Source: Cytospora piceicola (taxonomy: Eukaryota; Ascomycota; Sordariomycetes; Diaporthales; Cytosporaceae). From it: 64,000 bases of DNA. Made by a program: the position numbers and the translations under genes. The notes under the pieces were generated by a model. The model did not search any database. It was given only the letters and a program-made list of their open reading frames with translations, and was not told the origin of the DNA. Shown here in pieces: positions 46,409 through 59,640 of the stretch. Every line of letters begins with the position of its first letter. The stretch's first letter is position 1. Location of the stretch: assembly GCA_023375675.1 (NCBI GenBank), contig JALQBC010000024.1, positions 372,001 to 436,000 of the forward strand, given 5' to 3'.

Positions 46409-49400
46409 ATTACCTCTAAAAGAAAAAATCCTTATTTATAGGAATATAGGTATTATAATCGTAATTAAATTAATAATAAGTTTATAGTATAAAAATAGTT
46501 ATATTTATAAGATAAAGAGAAAAACCGTTATTAATTTATAAAAAAGGTACTATATTTAAGTAATAACAGTATTTAAATTATAATCCGATAAAAAAACTAG
46601 TAAAGGCTTAAGTAAACTATAGTAGTATATATAGTAAAAAAAATAAAAGCTTATAGAAATATAAAGTATAGTTAAGAAAAGAGTATAGTTAACTATAAAA
46701 AAAGGAAGATAAAAGTAGTTTTTATCTTTAAATACTTACCTTACGGTATTAGTAAACCTATATATACTACTAATACCGCTAAACGAATAAAAAAAGAAAG
46801 GTAACGACTGTTTTTATCTTTAAGTACTTATTATATAGCGTCGGTTTACTTATACGTATAATCGATATTATAAAAAAGCTTATAAACTTATAAACGTAAA
46901 ATAACGAATATAAGAATAACTATAAAATAACGATTAAACGACGACTAAACGAAACGTATTCTTAAAAAACTTAGTAAAGTTTTAACTCCTTTTTAGCTAA
47001 AAGGGATAGTAGACCGAATAGCGTCTTTATATCTTTATTAGAAACGTTTTTAGTTAACGTTATAACCTTATTAAACGTTAAAGCTATAGCTTTAATTATA
47101 CTATAGGCTTTAAGGTACGAATTTATACTATATAAGCGGTATTTAAACGTTTCGGTAAATATACGACCGAGGTTACTTATATAAAAACGTTTTTATTTAT
47201 ACCGAGTGTTTACTTAGTTAATATTACCGCCTTTTTAAAACTTAGTTTTAATAAAACCGAAGTTTATTCGGTAATAAAAGAAGTACTTAAGTATAAAGGT
47301 AACGTTAAGGTATTATATATACGACTCTTTATCGAGTTTTTAAATATAGCGGATAAAGTTTATTACTTATATAATAGTACCGTATAGTATTATAATACTA
47401 ATACTAGTTACGTTAAGTAGTAGAATAATATAGAGCTTTTAGCTATTTATTTAAACGTAAGCGTTAGTTTCGAGCTTATAGCTTACCTCGATAACGCGTA
47501 TAGTAGACGTAATAGTATTAAACTAAGTAAACGCTTTAAGCTTATTATTTTTATATATATCGTCGATAACGACGATAAAGTATATCGAACGTTTATACTT
47601 TATAAAAGGTAAATTTACTTTAAACTTATCTGATTTATAAACTATAATAAGCGAATTATCGTCGGTAGTGTAGCGTTTTCTGCTTATAGAAAAGCTTTTA
47701 ACGAAGTTAAACTAAAAGCTGTATATTAGTTTTTCTTTAATATTATCTTCTATAGGGATAAAAGCGGTAAATAAGCCTCTTCGGCTTAATAACTATAGGT
47801 TTTATAGTAAGCGTTTAAGAGTTAGCTACGCTTTAAGCTTTTTAAAGGCGTTTATAGCAACCTCGGCGTAAATAATAATATCGGATATAAAGCTATAGTA
47901 TTTCTTTTTAGTCTTTTACTATTCCCTTATAGTAGCGTAACCGGTATTTATAAGCTCGATACTTAAAAACTATAAGCTTATAGTAATATACTATATTATA
48001 ACTAAGTCTATTTTATTAATAGTAAGGTTACTTACGCTTTAAGCGAATTAGCCTTTTTTATTATAACGGATATATTTATTACGTCTATAAGATAAGGTAG
48101 ATAAAGGCGTAAAGGGACTATAAGCGAATAAGTTTAAACCTTTTCGGGCCGATATTATAAAAGAATTTAATAAATATACTAAGTTAGTTTCTTTATATCT
48201 GTTTATAAATAAATTCGTCGCTTAGCTTATATAGCTATTTTATATATTAAGATAAAGCTTTTATTTACAGTATAATATACTATCGCGGTTAATCTATATA
48301 AGGATAGAATATTAACTAAAGTATTATTAAGCTTTACGATAGGTAACCTTACGATTAATCGGGTATATTAAGAGTTTTAAAGGCGGTATATATATATTAA
48401 ACTTTACTTTTCGGTCGGTAAGGTTAGTATATCCTTTATTAATTACTTCTTATTAAAAACGTATCCGCTCGGCCGTATAACGATATAAGTAGGTATTAAA
48501 TCGGGTGTTAATAGCGGACGTTTTAACAGATACTTCCGATTCTCTTTTATATAGGTAAAGTTTTTATTTATATCTGTCGAGGTTTAATATATCCCGATAT
48601 AAGGCTTTATAGACTTTTATCGAGTATTCCTTTATATAGCTTTTCTATAAGTATAAACGACTAAGGTTATAAAAGATAAAGTATAGTATTAAGTAAAACT
48701 CTAGTATTTTAAAGTATTTATAAAATATTCGGCTACTAATGTTTTATATAGGTTTTTTAGTTTAGTATATATACTTAACGGTAAATATAAAGCGAGTTCG
48801 ATATAATAGTTTTAAATTATATAAAATAATAAATAGATAATAACTTTAAGGTAAGTTTTTAAGTAGAATACTTTATATAATAGTTAAGCTAACGATATAG
48901 TATTTTAAAGGTAAGCTTTAACGAAAGGAACGAGATAAAGAAAAGTAGTAGATAATATAAAAAAAGAAGTTTAGGTTAATAGTCGGTTAGTAAACAGGTC
49001 TTTTTTATTATTGTTCGTTACTTAATATTAATATAGACGTATTTAACTTTTATTACCTGATAACCTTCTATAAACGTCGAATATTACTTTTCGGCTTTAG
49101 CGTTAACGTTACCGGCCGATCTGTTAATCGTTTATTAAGTAGTCTTCCTTTTAGCCGAGGCTACGGTATTTAAGTAACTATTTTTCCGGGTTTTAGTTAC
49201 TTTATAAGCGGTTCCTTTCTTATTATTAACTAAATATATAGCTTTTCTATTTTTTCTTATCTTATCTCGAATTCTTAAATTATTTTATTAGTATTTAAAG
49301 TATTTTATAGTATTTATACGTTAAAATAGCTAAGGTATTTAGTTTATTTTATAAAATACTCGACGTATAGCTATTTATAACTATACTTTTATTTACATTT

Positions 49401-50429
49401 AACTATAATATACTATAACTTATAATATTTAAAGGCTTTATTATATCTTTACGCTTTATTATTATTTACTTTTATAGGCTTTATAGTTAGTAGATTTCGT
49501 TTATATAGATTAAATCGTAATAGCTTATTTAAAGACAGATAAATTATAAATAATACTAAGTAGATGTTTATATATAAAGCTATTTTAAGCTTATATACTA
49601 GTCTGCTTACTTTATATATAACTTAGAACGGTTTTATACGTTATTAAGAATACTTTCGGGTTAGATTTTTAGGTAGTATATAGCTATAATAGAGTTCGAT
49701 AAAAACTTAGTTACTTAAAGTAAACTTATACTAATAATATTTCTTATTATACTATAGTTTTATAGCTATTTAAACCTCGGCGATTATAAATTACGCTTTC
49801 TTTTAAAATATATTTCGGGCTAACGTTAAAATACTTTTTTTTAGCTAGCTTATTCCGGTAAGATTAAATTTATATAAAAGCTAGTTAATAGAGTATTTTA
49901 TAGCTTTATTATAGGCGTTATTTAAGTTAAACTATAGTATTAGAATAATATCGGTTTATTCGACTTTAAGATATGTTATAGCGAATATCCGGACTATTAA
50001 TTTTACTATTTTATTTTTACTTTCGGATTAGCCGTCGGTTTATAGATGTTAGGCAGTTAAATAAGTTAGCTTAGTATTTAGACCGGACTATAGGCTTTAT
50101 TAAAAGTCCGAAAAGAACTTAAAATCTCTATTAAAAATAATACGCTATAAGATACTTTAATTATATAGATATAATATACGTAATAGTACGTATACTTAAT
50201 CTGTAGCTATATATATAGTATTACTAAAGATAATAATAGTTGCTTTATTATACTTATTTATAACCGAGAGAAAGATATCGAAAAAAAGTACTTTAAGGAT
50301 TACTTATAAAGTATTAGTAGTTAAAACGTTAGGTAAAGCCGTTATAAAATCTATAGTAATAGTATAGAACAGGATTAATAGCGAGAGAATAGGCTATATT
50401 TCCTTTAGTAGCTGTTAGTTTTTACTACA

Positions 50430-50600
50430 ATTTACTATATAAACCGGATAATTCTTAATATATTCGAGGACTTTCTGACGGTAATTTTTAATTATAAACC
50501 GGTCGGTAAAGTTATATTAAACTCTGTTTTTACCGAAGTAATGTTTAACGTTATAAGCTTTAGTAATAAGATTTATAGCTACTTATACCGAGATATAAAA
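50430..50600 (-). pseudogene. Integrase HHCC zinc-finger relic of the LTR element
   Basis: Minus-strand reading gives AYNVKHYFGKNR and, 35 residues on, YIKNYPVYSK. This matches the Gypsy integrase H-x3-H ... C-x2-C finger with both cysteines (and the first histidine) turned to tyrosine, the change RIP makes from TGY and CAY codons. In-frame stops also present. Confidence 0.7.
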
Positions 50601-51228
50601 ACGTCGTTTACCTAATAACTTTATAAGATATAAAAGTCTATTTATATTTAACTCGAATAGTACGTCTACTTTTATTTAATTACTTTATAGTTACTAAATA
50701 ATATTAATCTAACTAATATATTTTTAATATCTTATAACGATACGATCTTTAAACGTTTAATCGATAGAGATTTCGGATATACTATATAAAGCAGTATTTT
50801 TCTATAATTTACCGAGTATATTATTATCTTTTATAGGCTATTAACTTATCGGCAGTTTAAAGATAGTATTTACTAATACGTTAGTTACTTTCGGAATATA
50901 ATAAACGTTTAAACTATATTAGCTTAAGTACTTTAACGTAAGAATAAGCTTTATATTTATTTTAGTTTTATTTACTATATCGAAGGACGTTTATTTAATA
51001 ATACCAATAGTAGTAACGTAGTTTATAAGGATATATATAGGTTATTTATAGTTTAAATTAATAACTGTACAGAGTTTATAAACTAGCTATATTAAATAGA
51101 TAACCTCGAGTTCGGTTAGCTAGTATTTACGTTTAACCGTGTTAATAGTCTTATTTAAATACTATAGTAAATAGATTTAAATACGAGGTATAAATAACTT
51201 CCGGTCTTATTTAAAATTATTGCTTAGC

Positions 51229-51913
51229 CAGAGTTGTGAAATACAAGCAAATACAAAAATACAAATACAAAATACAAAAATACAAATACAAAGGGTCAGA
51301 AATAAATACAAATACAAATACGTATTTGTATTTGTATTTATTTTGTATTTTTGTATTTCTAATACAAAAATACAAGTAATATAAAAGTAAATATATAATA
51401 TTATTATTATTAATATAACTTATACTAGTACTATTAATCTGTAAATATAAGTATTTAGTATATAAAATATTCTAAAAAACTTAAAGTTATTTTGTATTTT
51501 TGTATTTCTAATACAGAAATACAAAATAAATACAAATACAAATACGTATTTTGTATTTTTGTATTTGTATTTTGTATTTCTAATACAAAAATACAAAAAT
51601 ACAAAAATATATACTTATATAAATATAAATATAAAATTAAATAAAATAGATATTAATATACTTTAAGAGCTTTTATAATAATAACTATAATACTTAATAA
51701 TATAATAGTTATTTATACCTTTATATAGTTCTTTATTATTTTATATAGTGTATTTTGTATTTTTGTATTAGAAATACAAAAATACAAAATACAAAGGTTC
51801 AGAAATAAATACAAATACAAATACAGAGGTCTAGAAATACAAATACAAAATACATGTATTTTTGTATTTTCAAAAATACAAATACAAAATACAAAAATAC
51901 AGTCATAACTCTG
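51229..51913. mobile_element. Non-autonomous hAT-type element (MITE), 685 bp
   Basis: Inserted in the LTR retrotransposon. Ends are CAGAGTTGTGA and TCATAACTCTG, an 11-bp terminal inverted repeat with one mismatch. It is flanked by a perfect 8-bp duplication TGCTTAGC at 51221-51228 and 51914-51921; 8-bp duplications mark the hAT superfamily. The interior is built from arrays of AAATACAAAAATAC and their complements, so it can fold on itself, with two unrelated AT-rich spacers. There is no transposase gene, so movement needed an enzyme from elsewhere. Unlike the DNA around it, it is full of CA and TG, so it has escaped RIP. Confidence 0.85.
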
Positions 51914-52329
51914 TGCTTAGCTAAAAGACGATATCTAAAAATCTAACTTTTTTCGAAGTATTTAACTAAATAAATAACAGCTTATCCGGGTTTTAATAAA
52001 ATAAAGCGTTTTTACTTATTAAGGCCGACTTAAGATTATTAAAGGAATATATTTTTTCTTAGGTAAGCTTGAAAGAGGTTTAATAAGTATAGTTCTTTTA
52101 AGCGTTACCTTTCGGAAGTTTTCTATTTTCTTATTCTTTAATAAATATTTAAGTCTTCTGTTTCTATAATAAATCGATACGTTTAATATACTATAGTATA
52201 AGATAACGAAGATAACCTATAAGGCTAATAAACTTTTCGAGTTATTATAGTATAGTAAGGAACTATAGTTAAGTAATAGTCTTTACCCGGTTTAAAGTAT
52301 TGTATATACTTAGTTTATTAACCTTAAAT

Positions 52330-52640
52330 CCGAGTAATTCTATAGAAAGATATCCGATAAAGAATTTCTTAGCTAATAAAGATATATAATATTTTATAAA
52401 TAGTATAAACAGCTATTTTAAATACTTTATATACTTTTTAATAGTATTAAAGAAGACGATAATATTATTAATAAATATAGTAGTAAAATATTTAAACGGC
52501 CGGAGTATATAGTTTATATACCGTTAAATATACGCCGGTAAGTTACGAAATCTTATAAATATAACTTTTAGCCGTTTTTAACTATAGTAACTAACTAAAG
52601 TAAACCGTTCGCGATATAGTAAGTATACCTAAAACTAATA
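52330..52640 (-). pseudogene. Reverse-transcriptase relic of the LTR element
   Basis: Minus-strand reading shows RNLPAYIQRYINYILRPF, then FINNIIVFF at about 52452-52476 and, after a gap, YLSIELLGFKV. These correspond to Gypsy RT blocks around the catalytic aspartates; the two Asp codons now read Asn, a G-to-A change. Stops interrupt the frame, so no activity is possible. Confidence 0.75.
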
Positions 52641-55600
52641 AAAAAATAAACTTGTGTCGATAATAGTAAAAAAGGACTTATTACAGATATTTTTAAAAAC
52701 GTTTAACTAAAGAGGTAGCAGATATATATTAAAAATAGTTACCTTATTAAAAGTATAAAGGTTTATAACTATACGTCTTTTATATTTACTTTTTACTATC
52801 TTTTATACTACGAAGATAGGTAAGCCGAATAAGGTAGATTAAATAACTTATTCGGTATAACCTTATTTGTAAAGACCGTTTATTATACTATTAATAATTT
52901 TTTAGTCTTCTTTATTAAAGTAATACAGTTATTACGATATCTTTTAATTTTACTAGCCTTCGACTAAAAAAACTTATATCTACTTACCTTTAAGTATTCG
53001 AATATTTAAAGTATTTTTAAATATATATACGAATTCGCGTACGAAACGGTCTACCTTCGATATAAACTAAGGCGAATACCGGTATATATATACATCGTTT
53101 AATAGCTTTATTTTAAGTAAGTCTTTAATACGAGTAATACTAAGTTTTCTATTTAAACGAAGATATTTATATATCCTTACGTCTATCTTATTTAGAAGCG
53201 GCTTATTCGGGATAAATACTTTAATATTAATAGGTTATTTAATATTATTTAGAATATTTAATACGTTAGTAAGGTTAAACTTAAAAGATAAGTTAACGAT
53301 TACATTTTATATAAATAGCTCGGAATAATAAAAAGGTAATTAATTATAATCTAATAAGGTTTAAATAATACTCTCTTATCTTATACGTTTTATATATTCT
53401 TTAAAAATAAGTTCGAGTATACTTAAATAAGTGTTTTTATTAATTTTTAAAGGAAAGAACGATTAATTTATAACTATTATATTATAAAAGTCTTAGCTAA
53501 TTAAAGTATTTACTTAACCTTTTTACTTTAGCTTAAATAAGAAGGATTTAGTTTTCTTATAAATAGCTTAATAATAAATATAATATAGTTTAATCGTAGT
53601 AGAATTATAACGGTAGAAGCGGCTTTTACTCTATAAGTACGTAAGGCGGTCTTAATAAAAACCGATACCTTTACTTATATATTATTAAAGTAACTAAATA
53701 ACACGCTAACTACTAAGTTAAAGATGTTTATTTAATATAGTATTATAAATTCTTATCTTACTAATAGTTTTACGTTTAAGTGTTTAAGTACTTACGCTTT
53801 TATCTTTACCGATAAGATAGTAGACGAACTATTTAAGCTAACTTAATAAAAGATATTAAACTCGGCTTAGTTAAAAGCACTTATTTTACCTATCCTTTAA
53901 AGATTAGCTTAAGCTTTTTAGTTTATCTTAATATTAAGTATTAGGTTTAATATCGCTTAATAGATTATATATTTAAAAGCCTCGATATTATAATAAGTAC
54001 TAAAAGTATAACCGGTTAAGGAACTATACGCCTTAATACAGGCGTATATATAGCTATAACCTTTATATAATAATACTTAAAGCGGTATATTAAGGTTTAG
54101 AATAAGACCTTTTTATTCTGTTATATTATAATACGTTTTAGCGCTACTATAATAACGATAATACTTAAAGAAATATAGTTTAAATAAGGAAACGTAACTA
54201 TAATCGATATAACGGAGATCGTCCGGATAAAACGGATATCTTTTGTAATAGATATCGTCGTTTAATAGTTTTAGAGCAGATAGTTTTATATTAAAGTTAT
54301 ATATATCGACGTCTTCGACTATTATATATCTATTATTCGAAGGTTTTTCTTTATCGGTAGGTTAGTTATCTTTTAAATCTATCTATTTATTAATATCGTC
54401 CGGTAGTTTATTTATTATAATAAATATTATTTTTTTATTAACCGGATAAAAGCTATCTTATATTAGCTTTTTTTCGTAAGCGGTATTATATTAAAAGGTA
54501 CTGTTATTTACGTTAAAAAGTTAAACGTTTTCTATTATTATATTACCTTTATTATCTTAATAAACGAAACGTCGGAAGATCTTAAGCTAATTATAACGTT
54601 TTTATAAATAACATCGTTTAAAAGGACCTTAGTCTATAGTATTAGTTAATAGCCGTAACGTTAGCTTAAGTAATAATAGGTTATAAGTAGCCTGTTATTA
54701 ATCTTAAACGGCCTTTTACGTTTCGATTAGCTGTTTTTACTACTTAAATAATAACTTTTAATAATCGCTTAAACTAAGCTATAAAAGCTGTTTTAATACT
54801 TAGGCTTAAGATAAGGCTTATTTAAACCGCTAAAAATTAAAACGGTTAAACGATAAAACCGGTTATTAAAAGCCGGCTTTTTATAGCCGGGAACAGATAA
54901 GCTAAGCTTAGTATCGTAGTAGCTCGGGTCGACGTTTATTTATAACAGGCTATTATAGCCTTATATAAACAGACGCGGCCTTTTTTTCGAATATATATTA
55001 AGTCTTTTACTTAGCTTTAAGCTTATATTCGAAGTCTTAAGAGTTAACGTTATACTCGAAGCGATTAAAGTAATAGGTAACTATTTATTTATCGATTCGG
55101 TTTTATATATTTCGAACGACGAAACTATTTAATTACTTAACTAGAACGGTAAAGCGACGGATACGTTAAGTAAAGTTTAAAATATTCCTATTATTTCAGG
55201 TATTACGTTATATATATCGAAGGCTATTTAGAATTCTGTCGGCTATATTATAAGGTATACTAAAGTCTGTAATAAAATACTCTTTCTACTTTATCTATAT
55301 ATCGAGGTAAATAATTAAGTTAGATCTTTTTTCGTTTAATAAAGTATTTTAAAACTACGAATAAACAGATCCGGTAAGGTAAGTAAAGAAATTCTAATAT
55401 AAGGTTTATTATCGAGTCTCGATATTAGCGATATATATATAATAACGTTAAATAAACGCTAATAGGTCTTTTTATACCGTTACCTTATTATTTATACGGG
55501 ATACTTCTATAAGCTTTTCGGTATTATTCTAACTAATATATAGTTTAAATTTTCCGAAAGTGTTTTCTTTAAACTTTTAGATAAATAATAGGTTTATAAA

Positions 55601-57225
55601 TAGTTAAAGAACGCTAATCGATAGTTTATACTTATAGTTATATATATCTTAGCCTTTATTTCGGTTAAGATAATAACTAAATAGGCTTTCGCCTTAATCG
55701 CGATTATAAACGAAGTTATTATCGTTTAAGCTATTATTTAAATCGTTATCGAGGTTTTTACCGTTACCGGCTATATAGTATATATAGTTTTTAGCAGGTT
55801 ATATATTACTTTTTTAAGCGGTACGACTATATTAACGAGAATTCCCGGGGTAAGCTGTCGGTTTATAAGTAATATAGTAGAAATTAAGAAAATTACTTAA
55901 TAATATATAAAATAACGGTACTTATAAACCTATTTTTTACTTATATAGTCGGAACGCCTTAGTATTTCTTAATATAGAGATTATAACGTTAATATAACAT
56001 TTCTTTTTAAAACTGCCCGGTAAGTTTATTTATACTAAAGTAATTTCCGGTCGGTTAAATATATTAGTTTAAGCGGCTTATAAAATTAAATTCTTTTTTT
56101 ATAGTAGTATTATAGAAATAATTAAAAACGATATAACGTATAAGCGGATAGTTTCGGTTATTATTTTAAATAAGGGTAAAACCTTTAAATTACTATATTA
56201 TATACTTTCTATTGTTTTTAATCGTTATTCGAGGTTTTAAGTAGTTTTTTTATTTTTTTTATCTGTTTTAACCGTTATTTTTCGGCTTTTTAACTTTTTA
56301 AGTTCTTTTACTATATAAACTACCGGTTCGACTAAAATATAGGTAAAAAGTTAATATTTTAATAAAAACGGAGTTTTTAAGGCGTTATAGATAATTACCT
56401 TTCGTTTACGTTTTATTTAGCTTAAACCGAGTATTACTTTAAAAAATAACTTTTATTTTTTATAAAATAAGCCTTTAAACTTAAGTTTTTATAAAAACTA
56501 ATAGATCGGTTTATATTTTTTAAGGTTATAAGTATAGCTTAACTATTATAGGTTATAAAAGTACTAGAATTTATAATAGAACTTAATATTTTTACTAGAC
56601 TAGTTATATATAATAATAAAGAAATAAGCGTTATCGGGCTTTTATAGCTAACGATTAAAATAGTATACCTTATAAATATATTCTGTAAAACGCTTTCGAA
56701 TATAGCGAAGTTAGTTATTTTTATTTTAATTATTATAATAATACTTAAGGTAAAAGGTATAAAGCTACTACTAGTTAGTATAGTTAATCGAGTACTTTAA
56801 AAAGGTAAGATTATAATTTATAACGTAAGGTCGATATCGGGTAAAGTATTCGGTAATAGCTGCCTTAATACGATATAAAAGCTAAATATTTTTAATAACT
56901 ATATAGTTTTAAGGTATCGCTAAAAATATATCCGGGAAGTATATATCGAGTATATCGTTTAAACCCGATATAGCTATAATATAGAATTCTTATAATAAAT
57001 AACCGGTAAGTTATAGTAAACAGGTAATAATACCGGCTAAATAAATAAGATAACACTTTTACGTTTTTCGATCTTTTAAAATCCGGAGATTAAAGCTAAT
57101 TACTTATTAGCTACTATAGTAATAATAACTCGATAACTATTATAATATAGTCCGATAAACCTAATTCGTAGTATTAAAAGGCTAGGTAATATATAATAGA
57201 GTGTATTTAAGTTATAGTTACTATT

Positions 57226-57463
57226 TAATAGTAACGGTATAATATAATAATATATAATAAAGATAAATTCTCTCTTTCTCTCTTTATATAACCGAGTACT
57301 CTTATAAACTATATATAGACTTACGAACCTACTGTAAACTTACCTTAAGTTTACTATATAATTACTATACGTTTAACCGTCCGAATTACCGGTAAATATA
57401 CGGTAAATTCGTAGGTGCGTTTACAGATAGGTTCGCCACAAACCTACCGGTAAGTGTGTAATA
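57226..57463 (-). repeat. LTR (5' LTR in element orientation)
   Basis: Partner of 46171-46408. Both the C-to-T and G-to-A changes are distributed between the two copies, so each was mutated independently. Confidence 0.9.
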
Positions 57464-59259
57464 AGACGTAAAGTAATCGACGTTCTTAAAATAAAGGATC
57501 TTATAAAGCTCTAACGTATAATATAAGGCTTAAGGTTATAGTTTAAACTATCTGCTTAGCTTATTTATTTATAACGGGATAGTTAGCTATAGTTATATAA
57601 ATATCGATACTTATAGCTTAATATAAACTTTATTAAAAGACTACTATAAACTTATCGTTTATATTAGAGATAAAAACGTTTAATAAGCTTTAATTAAGAT
57701 AAATATACTTAATATAAAGCTTAACTTAGTTTTTTACGTTAAATGTAGTTTTACTAATAAAACCTTTAATAAACTTAAACGTTTTATAAGTAATAAAGAG
57801 AACGTAGTTATTATTTTTAGTAAAAATTAATAAACTTATAAAGAAATCGAGATATAATATTAATAAAAGAATTCGAAAAGTATTAATCGGCTATAGATTA
57901 CTAAAAGGGAAATACTTAAAGGTGTTATAAAATTTATAAACAGTATATTCTTTAATATAATTTTTAACCTCTTATTTTATTTATAAAAAGAATATTATAT
58001 TTCGAAAAAACTTAAAGGTACGATTAATACCGATATATATACGATTATTATAAGCTATATATAGAATTCGGCGGATTTAGGAAGAAGGTATAACTAAGCG
58101 GCTATAGTTTTTATTTATATAATAAAAAAGGCGGTTATAAGGATAGAGACAGAAATTATAAAGGCTAAGATTTAGTTTTTAAAAATTATTTTAAGTTTTA
58201 TTTAATTAGTTATATAGGTTTTTATAGATAAATTTAAAACCTTTATCTATTTTTAAAGCTTAAATAAGGTCGGTTTCGAATACTTTAAATATTTATATAG
58301 TTACTATAACTATATTATTAATAAAAGCGGTAACGATATTTACTATAAGTATATACTATAAAGCTATTTCTGCTTACTTAGTTAAGTCTTTTAAAGTAAT
58401 TATAAGCGAAAAAGGTCTGTTTAAAAGCTATAGTTTAAGCAGAGTTTTAAGTATAGGCTAAGTATTAACTAAGATAGTTAAAATATCGGATATAATCGGT
58501 ATAGTCGGCTTTATAATTAAATAAGCTTATTATTTAATAACGATATAAGTATAAACGATAAGATTCGTAAGTTTATAATTAAAGGCTTATAGTATCGGTT
58601 TTATAAGAGTATACTTATCTTTAATTTTAAGTAGTTTTAATAAAGCGTCGGTATTAATATAAGTTTTACTTAGCTAATAAACGATATAAATCTTATTAGT
58701 ATATTTAACTAGGAATAGCTATTATTTAATAATACGATAAACGTTTCTAGGAAACTTAGCTATAGCTTTAAATAAGTACTTAATAGATTTATAATTAGTA
58801 ATAATATAAATATCGCTATAGTCGAGAAAATAAGAGTATTTCTTAAAAGCTTAAATAAGTTTTAATATCTTTAATTTTAAAGCGAAGTATCGAGTTTTTA
58901 TAGAGTTAAGTATTTATAATAGAAATAAAATTAAACGGCTTTTTCTGTCGGCTTATAGTTAATAAAGGCTAATACTGATACCTTTTCTACTAGTATTAAC
59001 GTATAGATAAAATAGCTTAATATAATTAAAAAACGTTAAGTTTATAATATTAATTAAAGCTTGTTTAAGTTGTTTTTAAGCTTTAAAATATTATTATTAA
59101 AGTACGTTATAATAATTTTACTTCTTTTTTTAAGCCGTAATAACTATAGGCGTAGTATTAATAGGTAAGGCTATAACTTTAAAAAAGAATTTAAAGTAGC
59201 GAGTATATATATTACGTTAAGGATTTATACGAAGGCTACTTTTAAAACTTAAAGTCTTT

Positions 59260-59640
59260 AACTTATTAAGCAGGTTAACGATAATAAAGTAGTCGGGGAT
59301 AAAATCTCTATAATAATCTATAAGACTTAAACTTATCTTAAGAGTTTATAAATCGGTCGGTATTTTTAAGTTACGAATAGCTTTAGTTTTTTCTTTTATT
59401 ATAAATAGTTTTAAACGTAAAATAAAATATTTTAACGCTTTTAAACTTAACTACGCGAAATAATATTTACTTAATAATATAGTATAACCGGAGTTCTTAA
59501 AGATAATAAAAACTACTTTTAAATAGTTTAAGTAATTATTAATATTTTTAAAGAAAATAATAATATCGTTAATATAAACTAAGATAAATTACTAAAAATA
59601 AAAACTAAATAGCCGTTTTATCTTATATTAAAAGAAAGCT
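59260..59640 (-). pseudogene. Second Gypsy reverse-transcriptase relic
   Basis: Minus-strand reading gives FILVYINDIIIFF at about 59546-59584, with one of the two catalytic Asp codons changed to Asn, and further on SLIDYYRDFIPDYFIIV near 59290-59345, a block conserved just after the RT domain of Gypsy elements. It is distinct in sequence from the RT relic at 52.4 kb, so it is a different family. Confidence 0.7.

Larger units (their letters stand above)
46171..57463 (-). mobile_element. Full-length Ty3/Gypsy LTR retrotransposon, RIP-degraded, 11.3 kb
   Basis: Bounded by two 238-bp direct repeats (46171-46408 and 57226-57463) and flanked on both sides by AGACG (46166-46170 and 57464-57468), a 5-bp target duplication. 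LTR ends read TA...TA, as expected for TG...CA after RIP. Coding is on the minus strand: a reverse-transcriptase relic near 52.4 kb lies upstream of an integrase zinc-finger relic near 50.5 kb, the Ty3/Gypsy order. No intact frame remains, so the element is dead. It is interrupted by a 685-bp hAT-type element at 51229-51913. Even without that, 10.6 kb is large for a Gypsy element; about 4 kb beyond the integrase could be extra coding DNA or another nested insertion. Confidence 0.88.

Noticed and set aside
51229..51913. Simple microsatellite expansion only
   Set aside because: The exact 8-bp duplication and matching terminal inverted repeats show it is a transposed unit, not local expansion.
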